DNA from: Nocardia nova SH22a
Lineage (GTDB): Bacteria; Actinomycetota; Actinomycetes; Mycobacteriales; Mycobacteriaceae
Reading direction: 5' to 3'
NCBI RefSeq assembly: GCF_000523235.1
Contig: NZ_CP006850.1
Span: 7,688,001-7,752,000 of the forward strand
Length of the DNA stretch: 64,000 nt
The translations under genes were made by a program, and so were the position numbers. Below, piece after piece: positions 25,852 through 34,138 of the stretch (its first letter is position 1; each line of letters begins with the position of its first letter). A model generated the notes under the pieces. It was not told the origin of the DNA. It made no database searches and saw only the letters and a list, made by a program, of their open reading frames with translations.

Positions 25852-28173
25852 TCATTCGGCCGATGTAGCCCGGCGCCGGACGCGGCGGGCGGCGGCGACC
25901 ATATTGCGCAGCGACGGATCGAGCTGCCAGTAGTGCCGCGTCTTCAGCCCGCCGTCGGGATTGGCCCACAGACGCTGCGGGGTGACGGCTTCGGCTGCGG
26001 CGGTGAGCAATTCGTCGATCTCGTCGATATCCGGAATGCGCGCCGAACGGCTCTCGTACACACCGGGCCCCACGCCGTGGCTCAGGCCGTGCCCCTCCTC
26101 GACGTCCTCGGCCAGCGCGTTGAGCACCCATTCCAGCGAGCGGGTGGCCACGATGGCGGTGACATCGGCGTCGAGTTCCTCGATGGCACGGACGATTTCG
26201 GCACGACCCGAATAGGCGATGTGGGTGTGGATCTGGGTGTCCGCCCGCACCCCGGAGGTCGCGAGCCGGAACGCGTTGACCGCCCAGCGCAGATATTCGG
26301 TGCGCCCGTCCGGCCGCAGCGGCAGCAGTTCCCGCACGGCGGGCTCGTCGACCTGGATGATCGCGACACCCGCCTTCTCCAGATCGGTCAGTTCGTCGCG
26401 GATCGCCAGCGCCACCTGATCGGCCGTCTCGTACAGCGGCTGATCCTGCCGCACGAACGAGCGCGCGACCATCGTGACCGGCCCGGTCACAATGCCTTTC
26501 ACCGGTTTGTCGGTGAGCGACTGCGCGTAGGTGATCCACTCGACCGACATCGGCTTCGGCCGGGACACGTCACCGTAGATGATCGGCGGCCGCACACACC
26601 GCGACCCGTAGACCTGCACCCAGCCGAAATGCGTTGTGGCGAAGCCGTCCAGCAGTTCGGCGAAGTACTGGATCATGTCGTTGCGCTCGTGCTCGCCGTG
26701 CACGAACACATCCAGTCCGATGTCCTCCTGCAGCCGGATGGTGGCTTCGATCTCGGCCTCGATGCGCTTGCGGTACTCCTCGTAGGACAACCTGCCCTCG
26801 CCGAGTTCGTAGCGGGCCTGGCGCACCGCCTCGGTCTGCGGGAAGGAACCGAGCGTGGTCGCCGGAACCAGCGGCAGATTCAGTCGTTCGCGCTGGGCCT
26901 CGGCACGCACCGCATAGGGTTCGCGCTCGCGCATCTGCGGCGTCACGGCGTAGACCCGCTGCCGGACGGCGTGCTTCTGCTTGAAGTGCACGGCGGTGGG
27001 ACGTTTGGCCCACTTCGCCGCGATGTCGCCGCCGCCCTGCTGCGCCTCGGTGAGCGCCTTGGCCAGCGAAACCACTTCGAGCACTTTCTGTTTCGCGAAG
27101 GCGAGCCGGTCGGCGACATTGCCGTCGATGTCGTATTCGACGAGCAGGTCGTAGGGAACGTGCAGCAGTGTCGTACCGGTCGAGACCACCATGTCCGGGC
27201 ACACCTGCGACAGCGCGGCGAGGTAGTCGAGGGTCACCTGCCGATCGGCCCGCCAGACATTGGTGCCGCTGATGACGCCCGCGTACAGCCGCTTGCGCTT
27301 GATTCCCGGAATCGCGGCCAGTTCCTCGGGCCGGATGCGGTAGCTGGCGAGGTCCAGGCCGATCGCCTCGACCGGAGTGCGGGCCAGAATCCGCACGGCC
27401 TCACCGAAATCGCCGTACTGACCGGTGACGAGAATGCGCGGGCGCAGCGCCGCGGTCGACAAGCGCTGATAGGCGCGTTCGAATGCGGCCAATTCCTCCG
27501 GCGTGCGCTCACTGGTGAAACAGGGCTCGTCGAACTGCACACAGGTCGAGCCGCGCTTGGCGAGGATTTCGAGCAATTGCTCGTAGACCGGCAGCAGTTT
27601 GTCGAGCAGCGTGAGGGTGTCGAATTCGGTTTCACCCGGAACCTGCCCGGCCTTCGACAGCAACAGCAGCGACAGCGGACCGAGCACCACCGGCCGCAAT
27701 TCGATCCCGCGCTCGATCGCCCGATCGAATTCCTCGAGCAACGCCTCGGGATGCAGCGAGAATTCGGTCTCGGCATCGAGTTCGGGCTGCCGGTAGTGGT
27801 AATTGGTGCCGAAGAAGCGAACCAGCTCGAGCGGCGGCAGATCCGGCCGCCCGCGCGCCATCAGGAAATAGAAGTCGAGCGGATGCAGCTCCTCGCGATA
27901 CGGCTCGAACCGCTTCGGCACGGCACCGAACAGCAGGGCGTTGTCGAGAATGTGGTCGTAGAAGGAGAAGGTGTTACCGGGTACCTGGGTCAGTCCGGTC
28001 GCCGCCAGCTCGGAGAACTGGGTGTCCTGGATTTCGCGCCCGACCGCGAGCAGCTCGTCGCGCGAGATCGAGCCGTGCCAATAGGACTCCAGCGCGCGCT
28101 TGAGTTCCCGATGCGGACCGATCCGCGGGTAACCCAAGATGCTCGATCCGAAACCGTCTGTGACGTTGACCAT
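25852..28173 (-). CDS. metE: Cobalamin-independent methionine synthase
   Basis: A 773-residue cytoplasmic enzyme that transfers methyl from 5-methyl-THF-polyglutamate to homocysteine. The sequence starts at ILGYPRIGPHRELKRALESYW, the N-terminal barrel. The C-terminal barrel has FVHGEHERNDMIQYFAE, GSRCVRPPIIYGDVSRP, IIQVDEPAVRE and THIAYS, which supply the zinc ligands (His, Cys, Glu, Cys) and homocysteine contacts. Length is normal for MetE. GGGAG lies upstream of the ATG. I found no cobalamin-riboswitch box in the 512 bases before it, unlike mycobacterial metE as I recall it. The frame open on the opposite strand is a codon-bias shadow. Confidence 0.97.
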   Translation of the reverse strand: MVNVTDGFGSSILGYPRIGPHRELKRALESYWHGSISRDELLAVGREIQDTQFSELAATGLTQVPGNTFSFYDHILDNALLFGAVPKRFEPYREELHPLDFYFLMARGRPDLPPLELVRFFGTNYHYRQPELDAETEFSLHPEALLEEFDRAIERGIELRPVVLGPLSLLLLSKAGQVPGETEFDTLTLLDKLLPVYEQLLEILAKRGSTCVQFDEPCFTSERTPEELAAFERAYQRLSTAALRPRILVTGQYGDFGEAVRILARTPVEAIGLDLASYRIRPEELAAIPGIKRKRLYAGVISGTNVWRADRQVTLDYLAALSQVCPDMVVSTGTTLLHVPYDLLVEYDIDGNVADRLAFAKQKVLEVVSLAKALTEAQQGGGDIAAKWAKRPTAVHFKQKHAVRQRVYAVTPQMREREPYAVRAEAQRERLNLPLVPATTLGSFPQTEAVRQARYELGEGRLSYEEYRKRIEAEIEATIRLQEDIGLDVFVHGEHERNDMIQYFAELLDGFATTHFGWVQVYGSRCVRPPIIYGDVSRPKPMSVEWITYAQSLTDKPVKGIVTGPVTMVARSFVRQDQPLYETADQVALAIRDELTDLEKAGVAIIQVDEPAVRELLPLRPDGRTEYLRWAVNAFRLATSGVRADTQIHTHIAYSGRAEIVRAIEELDADVTAIVATRSLEWVLNALAEDVEEGHGLSHGVGPGVYESRSARIPDIDEIDELLTAAAEAVTPQRLWANPDGGLKTRHYWQLDPSLRNMVAAARRVRRRATSAE

Positions 28174-28685
28174 GAGCGGGACTCCCTTTCGAGCTGCGGT
28201 CGAGGACCTGTTTGCAGCTTATGCCCGGTAACGGTGAATACCCCCGGATAGGTGGTGGGTACTGCGTGGGTGGAATGAAGTTGTATCTGTGTGAGGGGGG
28301 TGTACTGCCCAAAAAGGTACTAGCTGTGTTTTTGGCCTCCGCTTCGCTCCGGCGGCGGCCCCTGAGTCTCGCCGTTGGGGTACCGCTGCTTGCTCCTTCG
28401 TCGCCTACGCAGCGGCACCCCAACGGCGAGACGGCCGCCAACCCACCCAGTGGGACTACCTCGCAAACGCTTGTGGCGTGCCGTCCCGACTCGGGTGCGT
28501 GAAGTCGCCTGTTCGGGGCGTGACCGACACGGAAGAGCGCCTGGGGCCGGGAGACATTCGCGAGCGCTCACATACCAAGCCCTGCAGCGCCACCCGCACC
28601 ACCGCAGGCGGAGTGAGCACTCAGCCCCCGCCCGCACCTCGCCGCACCCGGAGCTTCCGCCCCGACCACCCGCCTCGCCTACCTA
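28174..28685. other. 512-bp intergenic region between fadB2 and metE
   Basis: This stretch holds the metE promoter region and a long near-perfect hairpin repeat (annotated separately). Nearer metE it has a run of G-rich sequence (GAGGGGGGTGTACTG, about 28294) without clear structure. Open frames here are short and unsupported. I looked for conserved boxes of cobalamin and SAM riboswitches and saw none. Confidence 0.6.
28366..28432. repeat. 24-bp-arm inverted repeat (long hairpin)
   Basis: Arms 28366-28389 and 28409-28432 are complementary at 23 of 24 positions (GTCTCGCCGTTGGGGT at the left outer end; the single mismatch is at 28382), with a 19-base loop. The flanks add GGCGGC/GGCCGCC partial pairing. 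There is no T-run on either side. It could be a fadB2 terminator, an mRNA-stability element or a dispersed genomic repeat. Confidence 0.7.
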
Positions 28686-29561
28686 TCAGCGATTGTTGTA
28701 CTGATAGAACCCAGCGCCGGTCTTCTTACCCAGCAACCCCGCCTCGACCATCCGCATCAACAACGGCGGCGCCGAGTACAACGGCTCCTTGAACTCCGTG
28801 TACATCGAGTCCGCGATGGACTTCACCGTGTCCAGACCGACGAGATCGGTGAGCGCCAGCGGCCCCATCGGGTGAGCGCAACCGAGCACCATCGCCTTGT
28901 CGACGTCTTCCTTTGTCGCAAAGCCGGATTCGACCATCCGAATGGCCGACAGCAGATACGGCACGAGCAGAGCGTTGACGACGAAGCCGGAGCGGTCGGC
29001 GGAGCGCACGACCTGCTTGCCCAGCACCTCACCGGCGAACGCTTCCGCACGCGCGGAGACGGCTTCGCTGGTCTTGAGGGTGGTGACCAGTTCGACCAGC
29101 GGCAGCACCGGCACCGGGTTGAAGAAGTGCATGCCCACGACCCGCTCGGGGTTGTTGGTGGCCACGGCGATCTTCATGATCGGGATGGAGGAGGTGTTGG
29201 AGGCGAGCACCGCGTCCGGGTCGGTCACGACCTTGTCGAGCTCGCTGAAGATCGCGGTCTTGACGTCCTCGTTCTCGACGACGGCCTCGACGACCAGCTG
29301 CCGGTCGGCGAAGTCGCCCAGGTCGGAGGTGAACCGCAGCCGCCAGGCGGTCTGCTCGCGCTCACGCTCGGTGATCTTGCCGCTGCTCACACCGCGATCG
29401 AGCGACCGCAGGATGCGGGCGCGACCGGCGGCGGCCAGTTCCCGGGTCTGTTCGAACACGAGCACATCGACATGCGCCCGGGCACAGACCTCGGCGATTC
29501 CGGCGCCCATCTGTCCGGCGCCGATGATCCCGACGCGCTGAATCTTTTCGGAGATGCTCAC
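28686..29561 (-). CDS. fadB2: 3-hydroxybutyryl-CoA dehydrogenase FadB2
   Basis: A 291-residue NAD(P)-dependent dehydrogenase interconverting 3-hydroxyacyl-CoA and acetoacetyl-CoA in fatty-acid and ketone-body metabolism. It has the Rossmann motif VGIIGAGQMGAGIAEVCAR, the catalytic-site NTSSIPI and GMHFFNPVPVLPLVELV (catalytic His), RSGFVVNALLVPYLLSAIRM, and the C-terminal PMGPLALTDLVGLD helices. The GTG at 29561 gives a start like that of mycobacterial FadB2 and has GGAGC 6 bases upstream; the open frame extends to 29681 but adds unlikely sequence. It is followed by metE, and icl lies upstream, as fadB2-icl are linked in M. tuberculosis. Confidence 0.95.
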   Translation of the reverse strand: MSISEKIQRVGIIGAGQMGAGIAEVCARAHVDVLVFEQTRELAAAGRARILRSLDRGVSSGKITEREREQTAWRLRFTSDLGDFADRQLVVEAVVENEDVKTAIFSELDKVVTDPDAVLASNTSSIPIMKIAVATNNPERVVGMHFFNPVPVLPLVELVTTLKTSEAVSARAEAFAGEVLGKQVVRSADRSGFVVNALLVPYLLSAIRMVESGFATKEDVDKAMVLGCAHPMGPLALTDLVGLDTVKSIADSMYTEFKEPLYSAPPLLMRMVEAGLLGKKTGAGFYQYNNR

Positions 29562-29795
29562 GTCCCGCTCCAATCCGCCTCCCCGCGACTTTTGCGGGCG
29601 GCTGAGTGCCTTCTCCAGTCGTGCATCCGTTATCGCGTTGGGTGCCGAACCAGTTCTGGTCGTACCCCAGAAGTTACCCATGTTCTCGCGAAATCAGTTG
29701 TCACGTTGGCAAATGTCTGTTGGTACTTGGGTAGGTGGTCAACGGTGAGTGTTGGTGCCTGGTCGACGACTGGTGTTCGAGTCGGTACCTGTAGG

Positions 29796-29836
29796 GAAAA
29801 AGCCCTCCCCGCCGGGGCTGTTCGACGGGAAGGGCT
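29796..29836 (-). terminator. Rho-independent terminator of icl
   Basis: On the minus strand, arms AGCCCTTCCCG (29836-29826) and CGGGGAGGGCT (29811-29801) pair with one mismatch around a 14-base loop. They are followed immediately by TTTTT (29800-29796). It lies about 110 bp past the icl stop. This is the clearest intrinsic terminator in the window. Confidence 0.85.
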
Positions 29837-29876
29837 CAGGGCTCTCGTTGCAGGAGTGCCCACGTCAGGTGGTGGG

Positions 29877-29908
29877 GAACCGGCGGCGACAGCTGTCGCC
29901 GCCGGTTC
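29877..29908. repeat. Perfect 32-bp palindrome downstream of icl
   Basis: GAACCGGCGGCGACAG (29877-29892) is followed directly by its exact complement (29893-29908), with no spacer. It lies 36 bp after the icl stop and before the T-run terminator. In RNA it would form a very stable hairpin, acting as a first terminator or a 3'-end stabiliser. Confidence 0.7.
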
Positions 29909-29944
29909 ACGTCACCGCCGCCCGCTGGGGGCGACTGGGTCAAC

Positions 29945-31237
29945 TCAGTGGAACTGGCCCTCTTCGGTGGAGCCCTTCAGGGCCGCGGTGGAGGTGTTCG
30001 GGTCCACGGTGGTGGCGATGGTGTCGAAGTAACCGGCACCGACCTCACGCTGGTGCTTCACGGCGGTGAAGCCACGCTCGGCGGCGGCCTTGAACTCGCG
30101 CTCCTGCAGGTCGACGAAGGCGGTCATGCCCTCGCGGGCGTAGCCGTAGGCCAGGTCGAAGGCCGCGTAGTTGAGCGAGTGGAAGCCGGCCAGGGTGATG
30201 AACTGGAACTTGAAGCCCATCGCGGCCAGCTCACGCTGGAACTTCGCGATGGTGGCGTCGTCCAGGTGCGCCTTCCAGTTGAAGGACGGCGAGCAGTTGT
30301 AGGCCAGCAGCTGGTCGGGGAACTCCGACTTGACGCCCTCGGCGAACTTCCGCGCGACCTCGAGGTCCGGGATACCGGTCTCCATCCAGATCAGGTCGGA
30401 GTAGGGGGCGTAGGCCTTGGCACGCGCGATGGACGGCTCGATGCCGTTCTTGACGTGGTAGAAGCCCTCGGAGGTGCGCTCACCGGTGATGAACGGACGG
30501 TCGCGCTCGTCGACGTCCGAGGTGATCAGGGTGGCGGCCTCGGCGTCGGTGCGGGCGATGACGACGGTCGGGGTGTCGGCGACGTCAGCGGCCAGACGGG
30601 CGGAGGTCAGGGTGCGGATGTGCTGCTGGGTGGGGATCAGCACCTTGCCACCGAGGTGGCCGCACTTCTTCTCCGACGCCAGCTGGTCCTCCCAGTGGGT
30701 ACCGGCGGCACCCGCGGCGATCATGGCCTTCTGCAGCTCGTAGACGTTCAGGGCGCCACCGAAACCGGCCTCACCGTCGGCGACGATCGGCACGACCCAG
30801 TTGTCGACCGAGGTGTCACCCTCGACCTTGGCGATCTCGTCGGCGCGCAGCAGCGCGTTGTTGATGCGGCGCACGACCGACGGCACCGAGTTGGCCGGGT
30901 ACAGCGACTGGTCGGGGTAGGTGTGGCCGGAGAGGTTGGCGTCACCGGCGACCTGCCACCCGGACAGGTAGATGGCACGCAGACCCGCACGCACGGCCTG
31001 GACGGCCTGGTTACCGGTCAGGGCGCCGAGCGAGTGGATGTAGTCACCCTCGGTGTTGACGCCCTCCCACAGCAGCTCGGCACCGCGGCGCGCGAGAGTG
31101 TGCTCCTCGACGACATTGCCCTGCAGCTTCACGACCTGGTCGGCCGTGTACTCGCGGGTGATGCCCTTCCAGCGGGGGTTGGTGTCCCAGTCCTTCTGGA
31201 TCTCCGCAGCGGTCTTCGGGGTGCCGGTCTTCGACAT
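29945..31237 (-). CDS. aceA: Isocitrate lyase
   Basis: A 430-residue cytoplasmic enzyme that cleaves isocitrate to glyoxylate and succinate in the glyoxylate shunt and methylcitrate cycle, needed for growth on acetate, fatty acids and propionate. The active-site KKCGHLGGK loop (Cys about 192) is intact. Other hallmarks are [27 protein letters not shown] and the C-terminal lid [16 protein letters not shown]. Length matches the short ICL1 type. GTGGAG precedes the ATG at 31237; the frame upstream to 31393 is not needed. The promoter region carries TTTGC/GCAAA motifs resembling RamB sites. Confidence 0.97.
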   Translation of the reverse strand: MSKTGTPKTAAEIQKDWDTNPRWKGITREYTADQVVKLQGNVVEEHTLARRGAELLWEGVNTEGDYIHSLGALTGNQAVQAVRAGLRAIYLSGWQVAGDANLSGHTYPDQSLYPANSVPSVVRRINNALLRADEIAKVEGDTSVDNWVVPIVADGEAGFGGALNVYELQKAMIAAGAAGTHWEDQLASEKKCGHLGGKVLIPTQQHIRTLTSARLAADVADTPTVVIARTDAEAATLITSDVDERDRPFITGERTSEGFYHVKNGIEPSIARAKAYAPYSDLIWMETGIPDLEVARKFAEGVKSEFPDQLLAYNCSPSFNWKAHLDDATIAKFQRELAAMGFKFQFITLAGFHSLNYAAFDLAYGYAREGMTAFVDLQEREFKAAAERGFTAVKHQREVGAGYFDTIATTVDPNTSTAALKGSTEEGQFH

Positions 31238-31340
31238 CTGATGACTCCACTTCTTCGTTCGGTCGGGCCCCATGCTCGGACTTGCGCGCTCACGACTCCT
31301 GGCTTGGCGAGCCGGGCGATGTCCGAACTCTGCTGGAGCG

Positions 31341-31357
31341 GCAATTTGCAGGGTTGC
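31341..31357. promoter_or_regulatory. RamB-like motif proximal to icl
   Basis: GCAATTTGCAGGGTTGC contains the TTTGCA...TTGC pattern described for RamB sites in icl/aceA promoters of Corynebacterium and Mycobacterium. It lies about 105 bp before the icl start. It is imperfect, so confidence is moderate. Confidence 0.45.
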
Positions 31358-31450
31358 TATGCCCATCGGGTGTACTTCCACACGATGGCACAACTAAAAA
31401 TTGCCGTCTACCTGTTACAAGTGTGAATCTCCGCTAGCTTTGCGGGAGGG

Positions 31451-31473
31451 TTTGCTAAGTCTGCAAAATTTGC
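31451..31473. promoter_or_regulatory. RamB-like motif cluster distal to icl
   Basis: TTTGC (31451), TGCAAA (31462) and TTTGC (31469) occur within 23 bp. Read on the minus strand, three GCAAA-type half-sites are present, the core that RamB recognises. The cluster lies about 215-235 bp before the icl start, and a ramB gene is present at 55408. Confidence 0.55.
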
Positions 31474-31786
31474 CTGTTAATTGCGCGGGATTCTTCTACT
31501 GGCGAGTAGGTCTGACATGGGGTTTTACGTAACGCCCGTACTGTTTCAGTGAGCCCTACCACTGCTCTGTTTCCGGAGCACGCACCGGCGAGTGTGACGA
31601 CCTTCACAACTCGAGGCGGCCGCCCTCGGTGTGGGCCCGGCCACTAGGCCGACACGAGGGCATGTCCGCGACGACCGCGACGGCACCTCCGTACGATTCG
31701 GCTCATCGCGGCCACTCGATCACCGGCCGTCACACCGTTCGCCGTGCCCTCGCGCGCTGCCCGCGAGATCGGCCCCGGAAAGGAAC

Positions 31787-32932
31787 ATGATGCGCACACT
31801 CTGGACCGCGGCCGCGGGCGTGGCCTGCGCCCTCGCACTGACCACGTCGGCCGGGGTACTCGCGCCGACTGCGAGCGCCGACCCCGCGACCGTGCAATCG
31901 GCGGCGCCGCTGTCGTCGGCGGCGACCCTGCCGGGTTCGGTCGGATCGCAGCGGATCCTGTACTCGACCACGACGGTCGGAGACCAGCCGACGGTCGCCA
32001 GCGCCGCGGTCTACTTCCCGCCCGGCCCGGCCCCGGCCGGTGGCTGGCCGGTGGTCGCCTGGGCACACGGCACGGTCGGGCTGGGTGACGACTGCGCCTA
32101 CAGCGTCACCGGCCCCGCCGATGTGGATCGCGACTGGGCCTATCTCGGCACCTGGCTGAAACAGGGATATGCCATCGTGGCCGCCGATTACGCCGGACTC
32201 GGCTCCCCCGGCGAACATCCCTATCTGGACGGTGTCGTCGAGGCCCACAATGTGGTCGACGCCGTGCACGCGGCGGTCGGGCACTATTCGCAGCTGTCCC
32301 GCAAGTGGGTCGTGGTCGGCCAGTCGCAAGGTGGCGGCGCCGCGGTGTCCACCGCGCGATACGCGACCGAATTCGGTGGCCCGGATCTGGACTACCGGGG
32401 CGCGGTCGCCACCGGCGTGCCCGCGTACATCGAGGACGTCCTGATGCCGATCGGCCCGGGAATGCCGCCGGTGAAACTCAGCCCGCACACCACCGCCTAT
32501 GTGCTCTACATTCTCGACGGCCTGCGCACCGCGCATCCGGAGATCGATATCGAGTCGTACCTGAACGACTCCGGACGTTATTGGCTCAACCGCGCGCAGA
32601 ACGAATGCCTGCTGCCGCTCGGTGACGATCTGGACACGGCGAATGTGGTGATCGGCAATTTGTTCACCCGGCCGTTGTCCCAGGTTCCCGATCTGCACGG
32701 TTTGCTGGCGGGCTACCTCGGATTGCCCGAATCGGGTTTCGACAAGCCGCTTTTCATGGGCCAGGGCCTGCGTGACACCGATGTGATCACACCGGAGACC
32801 ATGCGTTACGCCGGTGTGCTGACCGCCAACCGGCAGCCTTTGACATTCAAGGTCTACCCCACCGATCACAGCGGTACCGTCAACGCCTCACTCCCGGACA
32901 CGTTGCCGTTCGTTCGCGGTCTCTTCTCCTGA
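31787..32932 (+). CDS. Secreted lipase (secretory lipase/LIP family)
   Basis: A 381-residue exported hydrolase. The signal peptide runs to about residue 31 (ALALTTSAGVLAPTASA, cleaved before DP). The alpha/beta-hydrolase core shows WPVVAWAHGTVG (oxyanion), the nucleophile elbow VVGQSQGGG (Ser about 180), a late GQGLRDTDVITPETM (Asp) and YPTDHSGTVNASL (His). This order matches the Candida-type LIP lipase family, common as many copies in mycolate bacteria for triglyceride or ester breakdown. Ribosome site AAAGGAAC precedes the ATG; a second ATG follows at once. It is divergent from icl. Confidence 0.87.
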   Translation: MMRTLWTAAAGVACALALTTSAGVLAPTASADPATVQSAAPLSSAATLPGSVGSQRILYSTTTVGDQPTVASAAVYFPPGPAPAGGWPVVAWAHGTVGLGDDCAYSVTGPADVDRDWAYLGTWLKQGYAIVAADYAGLGSPGEHPYLDGVVEAHNVVDAVHAAVGHYSQLSRKWVVVGQSQGGGAAVSTARYATEFGGPDLDYRGAVATGVPAYIEDVLMPIGPGMPPVKLSPHTTAYVLYILDGLRTAHPEIDIESYLNDSGRYWLNRAQNECLLPLGDDLDTANVVIGNLFTRPLSQVPDLHGLLAGYLGLPESGFDKPLFMGQGLRDTDVITPETMRYAGVLTANRQPLTFKVYPTDHSGTVNASLPDTLPFVRGLFS

Positions 32933-33132
32933 GCGAATTCCCGGCCTGTTATTCGATCGTGCTATCTCACAATCGAATACGGGCCGGGATCGGTGCCGAT
33001 CGTCGAAGTTTTCGCTCCGGCACGACGAAGGGCCGTTCAGCGGTTATCGTGGCCCTCACGTGTGACGATTCTGGCGACGGGACGTGACGTCCGACGGCCC
33101 GCCCACTCGCGCACGCTGATCGGGAGCATGTG

Positions 33133-34131
33133 ATGCGTGACATCGTCGAAGATCTGATGCAGGTCTGGCACAGCGGGCGTACGGGCGCCCTGGCAACTCT
33201 GGTCCGCGCCTTCGGAGACTCCCCCTTGCCCGTGGGCTCGGCGATGCTCATCGATCCCGACGGCGGTGTGCACGGTTCGGTGTCCGACGGCTGTTACGAA
33301 GCCGCGGTCTACGACGCCGCGGTCGATGCCGCGCGGACCGGGCGGCGTGAACTCCAACGCTTCGATCCCACCTCGGGATTCGATGTGGGCGCGGACTGCG
33401 GCACCATCGACGTGTTCGTGGAACCGTTCTCCCGCAACCACTTTCCGGAATTCGCGGAGGTCGCCTCGGAGATCGCGCGGCATCGGCCGGTGACGGTGTT
33501 CACGGTGGTGTGGCACAGCGATCCCGAGGTGATCGGCCAGCATCTGGTGACCGACCGGCGGCACAACACCGAACTGGTGTCACTGCCGGAATCGGATGTC
33601 TTCGTCTGCTCGCACACCGCACCGCCGCGATTGATCATCTTCGGCGCCAACAGTTTCGCCGCGGCGCTGACCATCCAGGGGCGGCTGCTCGGGTATCGGG
33701 TGACCATCTGCGATCCGCGCGAGGCCTTCGCCGCGTCGGCGTCGTTTCCCGGCGCCGAGGTCGTGGTGGACTGGCCGCACCGCTACCTCAACACGCAGGC
33801 CGGGGCGGGGGCCATCGACGCCGACACCGCGATCGTCGCCGCGACCCAGGATCCGAAATTCGAGATCCCCCTGCTGACGGTGGCACTGCGACTGCCCGCA
33901 CTGGGGTATCTGGGCGCACTGGGCTCCCATTCGGCCAACCGCCACCGCATGGAGGCGCTGCAGGCCGGAGGCTTCGACGCCGGGACACTGGCTCGCCTGC
34001 ACGCACCGGCCGGATTCGACATCGGCGCCCGCACGCCGACGGAGAACGCGGTGGCGATCGCCGCCGAGCTGCTCGCGGTTCGCTCCGAGAGCACACAGCG
34101 CTACACCCAGCCCGCCGCCGCGGTGTCGTAG
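33133..34131 (+). CDS. XdhC/CoxI family protein
   Basis: A 332-residue cytoplasmic protein. The N-terminal XdhC_CoxI domain shows TGALATLVRAFGDSPLPVGSAMLIDPDGGVHGSVSDGCYEAAV. The C-terminal Rossmann-type domain starts at PPRLIIFGANSFAAALTIQGRLLGYRVTICDPR and contains YLGALGSHSANRHRMEAL. XdhC proteins bind molybdenum cofactor, help to sulfurate it and insert it into xanthine or CO dehydrogenase-type enzymes. No molybdenum hydroxylase gene adjoins it, so its client is encoded elsewhere. GGGAG lies 6 bases before the ATG at 33133. Confidence 0.9.
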   Translation: MRDIVEDLMQVWHSGRTGALATLVRAFGDSPLPVGSAMLIDPDGGVHGSVSDGCYEAAVYDAAVDAARTGRRELQRFDPTSGFDVGADCGTIDVFVEPFSRNHFPEFAEVASEIARHRPVTVFTVVWHSDPEVIGQHLVTDRRHNTELVSLPESDVFVCSHTAPPRLIIFGANSFAAALTIQGRLLGYRVTICDPREAFAASASFPGAEVVVDWPHRYLNTQAGAGAIDADTAIVAATQDPKFEIPLLTVALRLPALGYLGALGSHSANRHRMEALQAGGFDAGTLARLHAPAGFDIGARTPTENAVAIAAELLAVRSESTQRYTQPAAAVS

Positions 34132-34138
34132 GAGCGGC

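Larger units (their letters stand above)
29562..29944. other. 383-bp intergenic region between icl and fadB2
   Basis: It contains the icl terminator with a T-run and a separate perfect palindrome (annotated separately), followed by about 200 bp of lower-GC sequence toward fadB2 that presumably carries its promoter. A TTGGCAAATG stretch near 29706 is loosely RamB-like. No gene is supported. Confidence 0.6.
31238..31786. other. 549-bp divergent regulatory region between icl and a lipase gene
   Basis: The half next to icl is AT-richer than its surroundings and holds two groups of TTTGC/GCAAA motifs (annotated separately). A GTTTTACGTAACG segment near 31521 is a second AT-rich island and may belong to the lipase promoter. 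The last 200 bases before the lipase are ordinary GC-rich sequence. No gene is supported. Confidence 0.6.

Noticed and set aside
25933..28251. Open frame of 772 codons on the plus strand opposite metE
   Set aside because: It is the complement of a highly conserved metE gene; its translation is Arg/His/Gly-rich with no recognisable domain, as expected from codon bias in GC-rich DNA.
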